Source of the DNA: Plicaturopsis crispa FD-325 SS-3
Taxonomy: Eukaryota > Basidiomycota > Agaricomycetes > Amylocorticiales > Amylocorticiaceae
NCBI GenBank assembly: GCA_000827205.1
Contig: KN832561.1
Coordinates: 476,153 to 540,152, forward strand
Length of the DNA stretch: 64,000 nucleotides
Direction: 5' to 3'
Shown: in pieces, positions 24,879-35,838 of the stretch
How positions within the stretch are numbered: the first letter of the stretch is position 1
Layout: every line of letters begins with the position of its first letter
Position numbers and translations under genes: made by a program
Notes under the pieces: generated by a model
Seen by the model: only the letters and a program-made list of their open reading frames with translations
The model's database searches: none
What the model was told of the DNA's origin: nothing

Positions 24879-26123
24879 TCAAAACCTCCACATCTTCTTC
24901 AGCGGCTCGACTGTCCGGTCCCACTCAATTCTCTCGTCGCTCTGTATCTCCACCTCCCTCACACTCTTCCCCCGCTCGCACCCTTCGACAATCGACATCG
25001 GCAACTGGCCAATATAACACCACCTCAGCCCCGGAAAACACTGCGCATACGCTTCCGCCTGTTCCTCCATGTACAGCCGATGGCACCGCTCAAAGGCAAG
25101 CTTCAGCAGGGTCCGTTGACTGCATCCGTCATCCCAGTCGAGTTCGGCCTTCTCCTCGTCGTTCAAGTAGTCTTCGAAGCGCTCGCCGAGCAAAGGGATT
25201 CCTTGGACATAGTACCCATCGACACTGCGCGCGTTATTCTCGTACGAGTCTCGTGAAAATGCGAGCGCTTCGAGGAGCTGCAGCGGGGAGAGGGCGGCGC
25301 GCACAGATGCGTGGTCTAGGAGCCAGTCGCGCTTCAGACCCGCCTGGTTCCCCGCACTCAGCCACACGCGCCGCAACGTGCGCAGGCTCCCTATCGCTTT
25401 CAACGCCGTCGGCTCGATAAACGGCGCCTTCCACGTCAGCCGCAGCGTCGTCAGGGACCGGAAATCGCGCAGCAGCGGCAAAATCTGCTGGTCGATGAAG
25501 CCCGCCTCGTTCTCCCACAGGATATTGAGCGTGCGGAGGTGACAATTCTTCCGCAAGAACGTCGTGTCGATGCGCTCGGGGATATGCAGGGGCATGAGCG
25601 TCAGCGTCTCGAGGGTCGGGATGTGCCCGCGCGCGGCGAGGCAGCGGAACACGAGCCCCGCGCGCGTCTCGACGTGCAGCGCGCGCAGCGCGTGCCCGCC
25701 CACCAGCGCGTCCAGCGTAGACGTGTCGTCCTCCGCCATCTTCACGTGCCGCAGCGTCAGGCTGCGCAGGTGCGGGAAGCACGGCGGCGGGTCCGCGTCA
25801 CGCCCGAAGGTGTGCACGCCCGGGAGGAACTCGTCTTTGCGCGCGTCCCAGTCGAGCGTGCGTAGTGTCTGTGAGGCGTGTCGGAGGATGCTCGCCATGA
25901 AGCGCGGGGCGATGCCGATGCTCTGGATTAGTGCGTCCGGGGTGCCGCTGCTGCTGTTCTCGGACTCTAGCAGGACCCAGGGGCCGTCGGAGACTTGGAG
26001 CACCTGGACGGCCCAGCGCGGGTCGCCCTCGGGGACGGGCCAGTCGTAGTCCAGTAGGACCCCGCGCATGCTGAGCTGCTGGCTTGGAGATTGCGTGAAG
26101 ACGTTGAATAGAGACGATGTCAT
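24879..26123 (-). CDS. leucine-rich-repeat protein, F-box-like basidiomycete family
   Basis: Single uninterrupted frame; from ATG 26123 it gives 414 aa (MTSSLFNVFTQSPSQQ). It shows irregular LRR units, for example CFPHLRSLTLRHVKMAE, IPTLETLTLMPLHIPE, HLRTLNILWE, FRSLTTLRLTWKAPF and LRTLRRVWLSAG. This is the typical plan of the large, fast-evolving F-box/LRR families in Agaricomycetes, which serve as substrate receptors in SCF ubiquitin ligases. No clear F-box is visible at the start; the frame stays open about 90 nt upstream of the ATG (FRRNHLTTRRRWRN), so an upstream exon carrying an F-box could be missing. The lack of introns is unusual beside its neighbours. Function unknown. Confidence 0.75.
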   Translation of the reverse strand: MTSSLFNVFTQSPSQQLSMRGVLLDYDWPVPEGDPRWAVQVLQVSDGPWVLLESENSSSGTPDALIQSIGIAPRFMASILRHASQTLRTLDWDARKDEFLPGVHTFGRDADPPPCFPHLRSLTLRHVKMAEDDTSTLDALVGGHALRALHVETRAGLVFRCLAARGHIPTLETLTLMPLHIPERIDTTFLRKNCHLRTLNILWENEAGFIDQQILPLLRDFRSLTTLRLTWKAPFIEPTALKAIGSLRTLRRVWLSAGNQAGLKRDWLLDHASVRAALSPLQLLEALAFSRDSYENNARSVDGYYVQGIPLLGERFEDYLNDEEKAELDWDDGCSQRTLLKLAFERCHRLYMEEQAEAYAQCFPGLRWCYIGQLPMSIVEGCERGKSVREVEIQSDERIEWDRTVEPLKKMWRF

Positions 26124-27470
26124 GTTCCTCCAACGCCGACGTGTTGTGAGGTGGTTCCTGCGGAAGCTGTCAGACCAAGCAGAAGCTACACATAGACTGT
26201 GGACTCGTACCACTCCTTGCTACCCAACGCTAAGCACTAAGTCCTACGACCCTGGACTTGCGTAGACCGAAGCAGCGAGCGGAAGGACGGTGACAGCCAA
26301 CGTATAGCTTTAATTATATCACCTCCGGTGACATGCCGCACCCGCTCTCCGCGCCATGGGGAAACGTAATCCTGCACGGAATCCCCGCTGCATTTGTGGG
26401 GTAAATGAAGGGTCAGCCAGACGGAGCGTAGGAGGGAGTTATCAGAGTGCAAGAAAGTGTGGTATGGCGCCTTATAGCCGCTACAGAGTCTGCCTTGTTT
26501 CATCTCTCTTCGATGCGTAGCCTGAGCCTCATATTTATTGTCGTGCAGTACTACATATGTAGTCTTCAATATTGCGTATATGTGGGTATGCATCCAAGAA
26601 GGGTACCTTCGCGGCCGTCCTCAAGGCCTCTTGAGCGCCGCGAAACTCCTTGGGCAAGCGTACGCGACGGTGAAGATAGTCAGCCTGGTAGCATACCTCA
26701 TAGTGCATAGCAGCCTCCTGGCAGCCCTTGTAGATGCATGCCACCCCCGAGTCCGCATTGTCGCCTTCGAACGTGTATACAACGCGTCGGATAATTGTGG
26801 CGTCGCGGCGTAGCCATTTGAATGACGTCTGGATGTCGTAGAACAGATGAGTGTTGTCTTGCGCGGTTGACTGAGCCTCGCGTCAAGTCCATGGTGGGAC
26901 TTGAGGATTTTACTGGTGGCCGGCGAATCAGCAATCTATTTGTCCCTATCGCGAGGGCATAGAGAGCAGTGAGCAAGTATCCGCGATTACCACGTAGAGA
27001 CAGCCTGGGCGCGTAAGCAATCTTGGCAGTTGCACGGGAGGAGTGTTCTGTCGAGAATCGAGATGCTTCCAACCGCGACAGAGTGAGCTCGATGAGTTAA
27101 GATGCTGCACCACCCTTCGTTTAACACTGGTATTTGTCGGTGTCCCAATCCCGTTGGGAAAAGGATCCTAGTCATGAAGCCACTGTCGCTTCCATTGCTT
27201 GGAATTTCCTTCAAAAGACGACGTTGAGACCAAGCAGACACGAAGCACGTCCTAGAAAATCGATCGCGTCGTCAGCAGAATACAGACCACGAACGCGTAC
27301 CTCTTGCTGTCCAATGCAAAGCGGCCGTGTACGGGACGGCCATGCGATATGTATCGTCACTCGTGTGCTGCGCGCACCGACAGCTTTGGATAAGTTGACG
27401 TCCACAAGTCGCGCGCAGGCGTCCACAAGTACAAGATGCCTACACATCAGAACCCGGACGATTTGAATAG
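26124..27470. other. gene-poor interval, part 1, upstream of the LRR gene
   Basis: About 1.35 kb without a confident gene. One minus-strand frame inside it (26535-26882) looks protein-like and is listed separately. The rest shows only short, overlapping open frames. Confidence 0.45.
26535..26882 (-). CDS. possible exon of an unrecognised gene
   Basis: I do not recognise this. The minus-strand frame is open for 115 codons between an upstream stop and a terminal stop, and reads like real protein (HLFYDIQTSFKWLRRDATI, GVACIYKGCQEAAMHYEVC, FRGAQEALRTAAKVPFLDAY). It has no ATG near its open start, so it would have to be a 3' exon joined to something upstream. A Cys-rich frame at about 26990-27100 (LLPCNCQDCLRAQAVS) is a candidate partner, but I could not fix the splice sites. 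The opposite strand is also open over part of the stretch, which lowers confidence. Confidence 0.3.
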   Translation of the reverse strand, partial: REAQSTAQDNTHLFYDIQTSFKWLRRDATIIRRVVYTFEGDNADSGVACIYKGCQEAAMHYEVCYQADYLHRRVRLPKEFRGAQEALRTAAKVPFLDAYPHIRNIEDYICSTARQ

Positions 27471-29410
27471 CTGAACAGGTATCATAACTTGTGTCAGTTC
27501 CCGCATGCGTGATGGTTGATGATGATGATGAAATCAGATTTTATATACCGCTGCAAGCCAACAAACGAGCTAAGACGCGGTAGTGTACTACTGGGAGATA
27601 GAACACCAAAGAAAAAAGTATGTAGACGGTAAAATCTGCCATAAGTATCGAGGAATGCATAGATGAACGGGGGGGTTTGAACGGGGAAATTCATACGGGG
27701 TCCCAAGTCAAGCAGAAAACCGTAAAGCCATACTGAAAAACAAAAACCAAACCTCCAACAAACCTAACCAAAAGCTGAACCTCTCCACCTGACCCAAAAC
27801 CGCAGACCTCCAATCCTCCAGTCAACGCTACGCCAGTTTGACAGGCGAGAGCAAGAGGGTGACCAGGCCTCACCGCCACTTACTGCGCCAGGTGTCGGGT
27901 TGCTGCTAATGCGAGTATTCGATCACATGCCCGATCCTACGGGAGCCCCTACGTCTCCCGGATTACGGTACGGGTGGCTGACTTCCAGAGCACACGCCTC
28001 CCGGCTTGCCTCGGTGGAGTTCCTCGGCTTCGATACTAAGGTCCTTGGGTGGTGGGCTTCGCATGTGAGGGACTGGGCGAGCACTGACATGTTGGCAAAG
28101 GTGTTGGTGATGAGTGTAGTCGGGAGGGACCGGAAATGATGAGGACGATGGTGATAAGGATCCGTGGCTGAACGGTGACAACAACGACAGAGAGCCTGTC
28201 GGGAGACGGCGGCGGTCGGGGGGTAGAATGGCGGAAGTGCTGTCGCACAGGGATTGGGGAAAAGAAAAGAAAAGCGTACGCGCGAAGACTGCATCGCCGA
28301 GCAGGCCTGGTTTGCCCGCGTGCCCTAACATTCGCTTCCACGTCCCTCGAGCAGGCCCCGCTGTCGTGTGTGCTGACAAGGAGAGTGGTGTCGAACGAAG
28401 TGGGTGGCCCAAGAGGGATGTTTGATCCCTGTCGAGCCGTGACGTGGCAGGTTGAGTCGACCGGTCGTTGGGACCTGTCAACGCCCGAACGTCGGGGTGC
28501 TGCGACGCAGGCAGCGAATTCTGGCGGTTGCGACGGGAGCTGTCGACTTGAGATGCAGGCAGAGGTTGTGAGCGTCGTTTGGACCTCGCTGTGCGTGTGC
28601 GCTGCACCCCTCCTTGCCCTGCCAAAGGCGTGGGAAAAACCCAACCAGATGGTGGTTCGAGTTCAAGGAGCTCTCGCATGCGTGATGGTAGTAAGGAAAG
28701 AGAGACGGCCCAGACGTACATATAACGCTTGGCATCCGGGACTCATGTACTATGAGGTCGTTCCCTAGAACTGGAACGCAGAGTACTGTAGTTTGTGCTC
28801 GACCTCGAGCGATGATAGTGATAGGACAGTACTTACGCTGAGACGATGAGGAGACGAACGGAGGCCGATGCGCGCTCAGTGTGCGATGTTGCATAGCATA
28901 GCACGAGGCACCGGATCAAATGGTGATTGCGAAACGCAATGCCAAACTTGTCCGGCAAACTATGGGCACACCTTTACGGCGAAACAGCACCAAGTCCAAA
29001 CGAAAGTCTTGAAGAAAATCGAGCAAGATGTCGAGGAAAGAGACGAAGAGAATGTGCTGCCCTAGGGACGGTCCATTCGCGAGAGACCCGGGATGAAACC
29101 TCTGAAACCAGTGAAACCCCGGGAAAATCCATCCACAAGATCACACGCACGTGCAACCCCGAGCGCCATCACGGGGCGAAACGCCAGGCGGGGCTATGCA
29201 CATCGAGAAATGCCCCTGGTCTGATCGTATAAAACCTCGAGGGCTGCTACGATGTTTCGCCAGGATTTCCTCACCCACTCACAGTTTCCCCTCATTTTTT
29301 TACGAGCCTGGTCGCTCCTGCCCATCTTTTGAAATTTACAGTCCTCTCTACGCACTTATCCTATTCACGACCAGTCAATCTTTCTCCTCAATAAATTCTA
29401 TCCAGCCATC
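27471..29410. other. gene-poor interval, part 2, with a promoter for the secreted-protein gene at its right end
   Basis: About 1.9 kb. The minus strand carries a long pyrimidine-rich stretch (about 28110-28640), followed by a possible short frame from ATG 28108 that ends near 27920 and resembles nothing I know. I call no gene. The right end must hold the promoter of the gene starting at 29411. Confidence 0.45.
29228..29234 (+). promoter_or_regulatory. TATA box upstream of the secreted protein gene
   Basis: TATAAAA lies 177 bp upstream of the ATG at 29411, in an otherwise GC-rich stretch, and is followed by a pyrimidine-rich leader. A clear TATA box fits a regulated or strongly expressed gene. 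This is inference from sequence alone. Confidence 0.55.
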
Positions 29411-30520
29411 ATGCGTACCACCACTTTCCTCATCCCCGTCACCTTCGCCCTCCTCGCCTCGGCAGCCAAGCCGTTCCAAAAGCGCGCCGCGTTCACCAAG
29501 CAGAACGGCATTGACGCACAGAACCTGAACGCAAAGTTCGCGACCCTCACGCCCGACTCCGCGTGCACAGACGGCGAGAACGCCTGGTAAGCCCCCCTTG
29601 CGATTCATCCAGTATATCCACAGTGGCTAAAGGAGAATAAAATGATTAGTGTCCAGGGCAACTTTGCGCAGTGCGCGAACGGCAAGTTCGTCATGTTCCC
29701 GTGCGCGGGCGGACTCACCTGCCAGGCGCTCCCCCTCGTAAACTCTGCGGGCACTAGCGTCACCTGCGACACCGTTGCCGACGCCAACACCCGCGTCGCC
29801 AACACCGGTGCGCGCTCTGTCGCGCGTACTCCCCTCGAAGCGTAAGCACCCCCTCACCCTCCTCCCTTGACTCAAACGCTAACCACATCCCATCACAGGC
29901 GTGCCACCGCACCCCCCGCATGCGCCGCCAAGGCTAAGCGCGACCTCCCCGCCACGCCATCGAAGCGCAATCTCTCCCCGTCCATCAAGAAGCGCATCGC
30001 GCAGGCGGACCTGCCCGCGGTCGCGCAGTCCTGGCAGGACCTCTGCGTGAAGTCCGGCGGGGACATCACGACGGGCACGCCGTGCGTGACGCTCGCGGGG
30101 CAGAACGGCATCTCCGCGCTGCTCGCGAACGCGGACGCGTGCGCGCAGCAGGACAACGCCGACGCGATGGTGACGTTCGCGAAGAGCGCGGGTGTGACGA
30201 ACAAGGACGCGCTCATTGCGAACGCGGTTGCGTACCGCAAGCACCCGAGGAACGCGCTGAACATCAACGGTGTTGTACCGAGCACGCTGTTCTGCCAGAA
30301 GGCACCCAAGAACGCGGAGCTCAACGGTGTCGTCAACGCGCAGCTCGACGGTGTTGACCCTGGGCTGTTCGGCTCCCCCGCCACCGGCATTGTTGCTTTC
30401 GGTGCTGGTGCGTTGTTGTTTGCTCTTCCACTACTAGAATTTCACTGATATCATCCTATAACAGCGGGTACATGCCCCTTCGGAAAGACGGCCAACGTCA
30501 ACGCTTGCTCGTGCACTTAG
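29411..30520 (+). CDS. secreted Cys-rich protein with internal Kex2-like KR sites
   Basis: Exons 29411-29586, 29650-29841, 29899-30407 and 30465-30520 encode 310 aa. A signal peptide (MRTTTFLIPVTFALLASAA) is followed by a short propeptide ending in KR. A first Cys-rich module comes next (ACTDGENACVQGNFAQCANG, then CAGGLTCQALPLVNSAGTSV). It loosely resembles short fungal carbohydrate-binding modules such as CBM19, but I cannot prove that. The middle has closely spaced dibasic sites: KR, DLPATPSKR, NLSPSIKKR. A second Cys-containing module ends CPFGKTANVNACSCT. Secretory maturation by a Kex2-type protease is therefore likely. Coding GC is very high, suggesting strong expression. It stands in a gene-poor neighbourhood. 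Function unknown; a cell-wall-associated or effector-like role is a guess. Confidence 0.85.
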
Positions 30521-30986
30521 GCGACGGGACCCACCTACTCATGACAACACGGGCTTGGATCATAACGATACGGGCTTGGTTCCTAACGTTAATTTATTTA
30601 TTGGAGATCTCTTTCATCTGGGTAGAATCCGTAGACGACACTGTATCAACGTACATTTTCAATTCATGGGCAAATATTTGCGGGAAACGTACTGGGATTG
30701 ATAGTCCGGTAGCACTGCAAGACAATTGTATGTGCTCGCAAAGAGTTTGGTCGTTGGTTTTGAAGTTCAAGCTCAAGTTCAACAGCCTTGCGATGAATCG
30801 ACGCTGCGCGCATTTCAAAGGCCGCGGCCGCAAGATCCTGAATGCTTACGTAACGAAATCGCAAAAATGAAAGTCGATCGCAAAGTGCAAAGACATCATA
30901 AAACATTTTCTGTAGTACTTGGGCCCGGGTCTGCATGCTGCCAAAACGCTCCTGTACACGTCCTTAGGCTCCAACACCACGATAAA
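30521..30986. other. intergenic spacer upstream of UTP21
   Basis: About 470 bp, clearly more AT-rich than the genes on either side. It should hold the 3' end of the secreted-protein gene and the UTP21 promoter. No gene seen. Confidence 0.5.
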
Positions 30987-33900
30987 ATGGTCGCCCGCCT
31001 CCCCACCACAACTGAGAAAAACGACACCGGCGCTGCACCTCCTCGAAAACGCAAACGCACCGCAGCAGCACACTCCGATCCGTCCTCGAGCGTCCCCAAA
31101 CCCAAACAGCCCAAGGAGCCGCGGCTGTTTGCGCCGTTTCGCGCTCTTGGGTTGATTACGAACCATGTCCCGTTTGTGCTGCAGACGCGATCGCATAAGG
31201 GCGCGACGGACGGCCCGCGGATACATCTCCTGACATGCCTCGGGCGCGCGTGGGCGATGTGGGAGGGCGGGAAGATGGGGTTGCTTTTTGTTGGTGAGTA
31301 GTACAGCCTGGCGTGTATCTTGGGTGTCATTTTGACGGTGTACGCACAGGTCCCGATGCGCCCGAGCCGATTTCTAGCCTGGCTATGGACGGGAACACCG
31401 TGTATGCAGCGAGCGGCCCACATGTAATCAAGTATATCCGTGGAAAAGAGGTGTGTACGGGACGTCCTTTTCTCTGTGTTCTCCGCTGATTGCAATTGTG
31501 AACCAGATTGGCCGGGTAACAAATCCGCTCGACACGAATCTCGCGTCTGTCGTTGTATTTGGGACGCAGTTGATCGCCCTCACAGAAGATGGTGGACAGA
31601 TGCTCATATGGGATGCGAACGAGGATGGTCAGTCTCACGATTGGCCCCTCCATCTTTCCAGTGGATGTATATTCTAACGAAAGAAGAATAGTTTTGCAAG
31701 CCATGATCCGTTTCGACCCCGGATTCACAGCTACATCCGTTCTCCACCCCGCCACCTACCTCAACAAAATCCTAGTCGCAAGCAGCGAGGGCTCCATACA
31801 GCTTTGGAACGTCCGGACCCAGTAAGTACCGCCTCTTCGCTCACCCACCCCTTCTTTGACCCGCGCCCGCCCCGACAGACAATGTATACATAAATTCCCC
31901 GCCGCGCGCCTTCTAACCGCAGGCAACGGGTCGGAAAGCGCGATAACCGCACTCACGCAGGCGCCTGCGATCGACGTCGTCGGGATAGGATTCTCGTCGG
32001 GCGAGATCTCCGTGTACGACGTGCGCGCCGATGAGCGGCTCATGCGGATGCACATGGAGGGCGGTGGGATTCGTGCTCTGGGCTTCAGGAGTGGTGCGTC
32101 CTCACACGCAGCTTCACAGCGTAGATTGCTCACGGCTTTGGTACAGATGGACACCCGGTGTTGGCCTCCGCGTCGTCGACGGGACACATTGCTCTGTGGG
32201 ACCTCAATTCTGGCGGCCGTTTGCTGCATATCATTCGCGGTGCGCACGATGGTGCAGTCAGCGCCGTCGAATGGATTCCGGGCCAGCCGGTGCTCGTCAC
32301 ATCTGGGGAGGACAACAGCGTCAAGGTCCGCATTCACCGTCTATATTTTACGCTGTTATCTGCAGAATGATTGATGTTGGTGTCAAAAAGCAATGGCTAT
32401 TTGACTCGCCGACGGCTGCACCACGACTTCTAAAATTCCGCGCAGGGCACCATGCGCCGCCGCACCTCATACGGTACTACGGTGATGATGGCAAGCAACT
32501 GCTCACGGCGTCGCGGGACAGGAGTCTTCGCTGCACGTCCGTCGTGCGCGACTCGCGCTCGTTTGAGTTATCCCAAGGTCGGCATTCAATCGCTTCCCTT
32601 ATTTTTGTTGATTGAGCCTGACCGTGTACACAGGCTCACTCGCGAAAAAAGCGACCACGCTCTCAATTCCCCTTGCTTCGCTCAAATTTCCCCCAATCAC
32701 CGCGCTTGCGTACTCCTCTACACGCGCGAAAGACTGGGACGACATCCTCACGGGGCACACCGGCGAGACGTTCGCGCGCTCGTGGACGATGCAGGGCAAA
32801 CGCCTCGGGAAGCACAGCCTCGCATTAGTAGGCGGGAAGAAATCGGCAGCGCCGGGGTCGGTCAAAGCGGTGTGCGTGTCGGCGTGCGGTAACTTCGGCC
32901 TGGGGGCCTCGTCGACTGGGGTTATCCATATGTGGAATATGCAGTCGGGCATCAAGCGGAAGTCGTTTGATGTGGGGCCCGTGCCGCCCGATGTAGCCGT
33001 GAGATTGGGCTCGAGCTCGAAGAGGAAGGGAAGTAGCAGTGAGCGGTGTATCACCGGTCTCGCTACGGATGCGCTCAACAGGCTGGTCATCGCCAGCACC
33101 TTGGATGGTACTATCAACGTACGTCCTCAAAGTGTTTCGGCGAACGTGGCTCTCGCTAAATCCGTATTTGTTATATTTAGTTTTTCGACTTCAGCACAAC
33201 GAAACTGTTACACACGTTAGTGCTTCCGTCGAGCGCAGTGTCCATCCTGTTGCACCGGGATAGCGGACTCCTCGCGGTTGTGTGTGACGATCTGGTCGTA
33301 CGCATAGTCGATATCGAGACGCACAAAATTGTCAGAGAGCTTAGTAGCTTCCGCGGCCGTGTTCTTGACATTGCAAGTCCATTCACACCACTCAACCGTC
33401 AACAAAAAATACTTACCCTCCATTGTGTCATAGGCGTTTTCGCCGGACTCGAGGTGGCTTGTCGCAGCCTCTTTGGACTCCATCATCCGGACTTTCGATA
33501 TACCAACGGGTCAGCTTATTGATGCTTTTCGCACGGCCAGCGTCGCCACCAGCGTATCGTTTTCCCCTACGAACGATTTCTTGGCGACTGCACATGTGGA
33601 TAGCGTTGGCATCTATCTCTGGTGCGTTATACCTAGCCATCGGTGTAAAAGTGCATCTTTCTGATTGAATCGTTTAGGGCAAACCGCGCGCAGTATTCTG
33701 AGGTCTCTTTCAAGGGTATCACAGACGATGAGATCGATGAGATCTCTCTTCCCTCGATGCAAGGGGAGGCGGAAGATGAAGGTACATTGCCCGTGTATAC
33801 ACTTGGTCTTATCTCATTCTTATCCTTCACAGCACTCGAGGCACTCTCGGCTCTGACCGTTGAGGAGGCGCCTGCGGACGTGTTCTCCACACCGCCTCAG

Positions 33901-34621
33901 CTCGACGGGGATCTCGTCACGCTTACATTACTACCTCGGTCCCGATGGCAAACCTTGCTCAATCTAGAGATAATCCAGGTATGTTCATTCGTCTAGTCTT
34001 ACTACGTGCTTAAACTCACCAAGGACTTTTTCATTAGCAACGTAACAAACCTAAAGAGCCGCCAAAAGCACCAGAACAGGCGCCCTTTTTCCTGCCCACC
34101 CTTCCTGGGGTGGACCCACGATTCTCCGTCGAAGACAAAAAAGCCAGCGACTCACAAAAATCTACACGCCGCTTGGAAAAAGCAGCGGCTAACTCAGAGA
34201 GCGTCTTCTATCGCAAGCTGGTAGCAGACGATGCCGAAGGGGACTGTCAGTTATCCTTTTTCCACCAATGAGTCGCTCAGATACTGATGTCATTCCTTCA
34301 GACGAGTCGTTTTTCGCCTACGCGAAAACACTTTCTCCGGCCGCCCTTGACTTGGAATTGCGGACATTGTCATCCTTAGACAGCCTTCGGACGTTCATCC
34401 ACACGCTAACACGGCGGCTGCAGTCGCACCGCGACTTCGAGGCAGTACAGACTCTGCAGAATGTGTTTCTACGCATGCATGCGGATGTGATCATTGAGAA
34501 CGTCGAGCTGCAGCGGAGTGTGGAGGCGCTGAAGGAGGTGCAGCAGCGCGAGAGCGCGAGAGTCTTGGAACTCATCGCGTCATCGCTGGGGACTCTTGGG
34601 TTTGTACGAGATACCTTGTAG
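30987..34621 (+). CDS. UTP21: U3 snoRNP-associated protein UTP21 (WDR36), small-subunit processome
   Basis: Nucleolar WD40 protein of the UTP-B complex, needed for 18S rRNA processing. Fourteen exons: 30987-31293, 31350-31450, 31507-31627, 31692-31821, 31879-32093, 32147-32325, 32391-32577, 32634-33118, 33181-33372, 33434-33621, 33678-33781, 33833-33978, 34038-34245, 34302-34621; 960 aa. The basic N-terminus leads to LFAPFRALGLITNHVPFVLQ, two WD40 propellers (PVLASASSTGHIALWDL; FSPDSRWLVAASLDSIIRTF), and the C-terminal UTP21 domain (ALDLELRTLSSLDSLRTFIH; HADVIIENVELQRSVEALKE). Intron 9 (33373-33433) starts with GC, not GT; the frame on both sides demands it. Intron 11 (33782-33832) is 51 nt with no in-frame stop, so its retention would keep the frame. 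Confidence 0.95.
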
Positions 34622-34896
34622 CCTTGGGATATGTATTTCGATGCAACACGCTTTCTGTGCTCTACGATTCTGCACTCAGTATACCGCCGTCGGACATCCT
34701 CTCTCAGCGGCCGGTTCACTTTGGGATGTGCTTCCCGTCTCGTAGGCGTTGTTTGGTTCAGCCTGTCAAAAACAAACACAACACGCGGCGCGCTACCGCG
34801 ACTTGAAGTCTCTGCTCCTTCTTTCACTATACTATACATCTTGGTCTTGTCGACAGATATCATCTCGGGCAGCACACAGGCCCATAAGGAAGCGCT

Positions 34897-35753
34897 ATGG
34901 ATGACTCTGCGCCGTTGAAAATCGCGAAAGGAACCGCCCTTACATGCAAGTCCGTCCTCCGTCTCACTGCGAAACATATCCAAAGTGCCAACCCTGCTGT
35001 TCCCAGCTCTAGCTAGCGCAGCAACTTTTGGTCTTTACGGCGCTTACAAGGGCAAAGGACGGTTAACGGGAGCCCTTGTCGCGTCTGCGGCGCTCAATGG
35101 TGGCTTGACGGCGGCGACGTTCTTCAGTGCGTATGCAAGTTCTCTTCCCTTCGTTGTTCTCCTGACCCAACAAATAAAATCAGGCATACGCGAGGTCGCA
35201 GTTAGTCCACTGTTCGATTACTTGCGCAGCTCGGGAGCACAGGGAACTGGGTCGAGCCTCGCGACCTCGTTAGCTGCTCCGTTATCGTGGTCCGACATGC
35301 GAACACACAAAGTCCTGGACTCTGCTCTGAGTGGATCCATTACTGGTGGATTATTAAATGCGTGGAAGCGTGCGTCAACTATACCACTCGTCTTTTCTCC
35401 CCTTTCTAAACCGCACATTTGAAGGTGGACCCTCTGGCGCACTTCCTGGAATTACCACGGGTGGTGTCCTCTTGGCACTGGCTCAGCTTGTCCTCAACGA
35501 GGTGGACGTGATGCGCGTGAAGTCCATGTCAAGGCTCTCACAACCCGCGCCCCCCGTACCGCAGACGCCGCAGAGGCCGCTGTGGCATCGCTTACTGGAC
35601 CGTATCGGCGTCCACCGGTTAACAGACGACGAATATCTTGCAAAAATGAAAGCGTCGCGGGATACGTATCTACAGCGGATTCGGGAGCTGGAGAAGGAGA
35701 TAGAGGATGAAGCGCACGATAGCGAGGCCACTGCAAGGAGACCTGACGCATAA
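34897..35753 (+). CDS. Tim17/22-like small membrane protein, function unknown
   Basis: Four exons, 34897-34945, 35007-35126, 35184-35369 and 35425-35753; 227 aa. Glycine-rich hydrophobic segments (FGLYGAYKGKGRLTGALVA, GSITGGLLNAWKRGPSGALP, GITTGGVLLALAQLVLNEVD) resemble the Tim17/Tim22/Tim23 fold, so a mitochondrial or other organelle inner-membrane location is plausible. The C-terminus is a charged, probably coiled-coil tail (KASRDTYLQRIRELEKEIED). Intron 1 (34946-35006) starts with GCAAGTCC: no GT donor keeps frame between the only usable ATG and exon 2, so a GC-AG intron is the best model. Intron 2 is 57 nt and stop-free, so its retention would also be in frame. It begins about 275 bp after UTP21. 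Confidence 0.8.
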
Positions 35754-35838
35754 TCTACGTTGGAACACAGAGCTCGCTCAAATGCATTTACGATCCACGG
35801 AAATCAGTGCCAGTCTTGAATCAGCATAAATATCATGT

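Noticed and set aside
27963-28721. Minus-strand protein of about 250 aa, and overlapping frames
   Set aside because: Ser/Pro/Arg/His-rich composition with three overlapping open frames on both strands points to a GC-rich, pyrimidine-biased leader rather than a gene.
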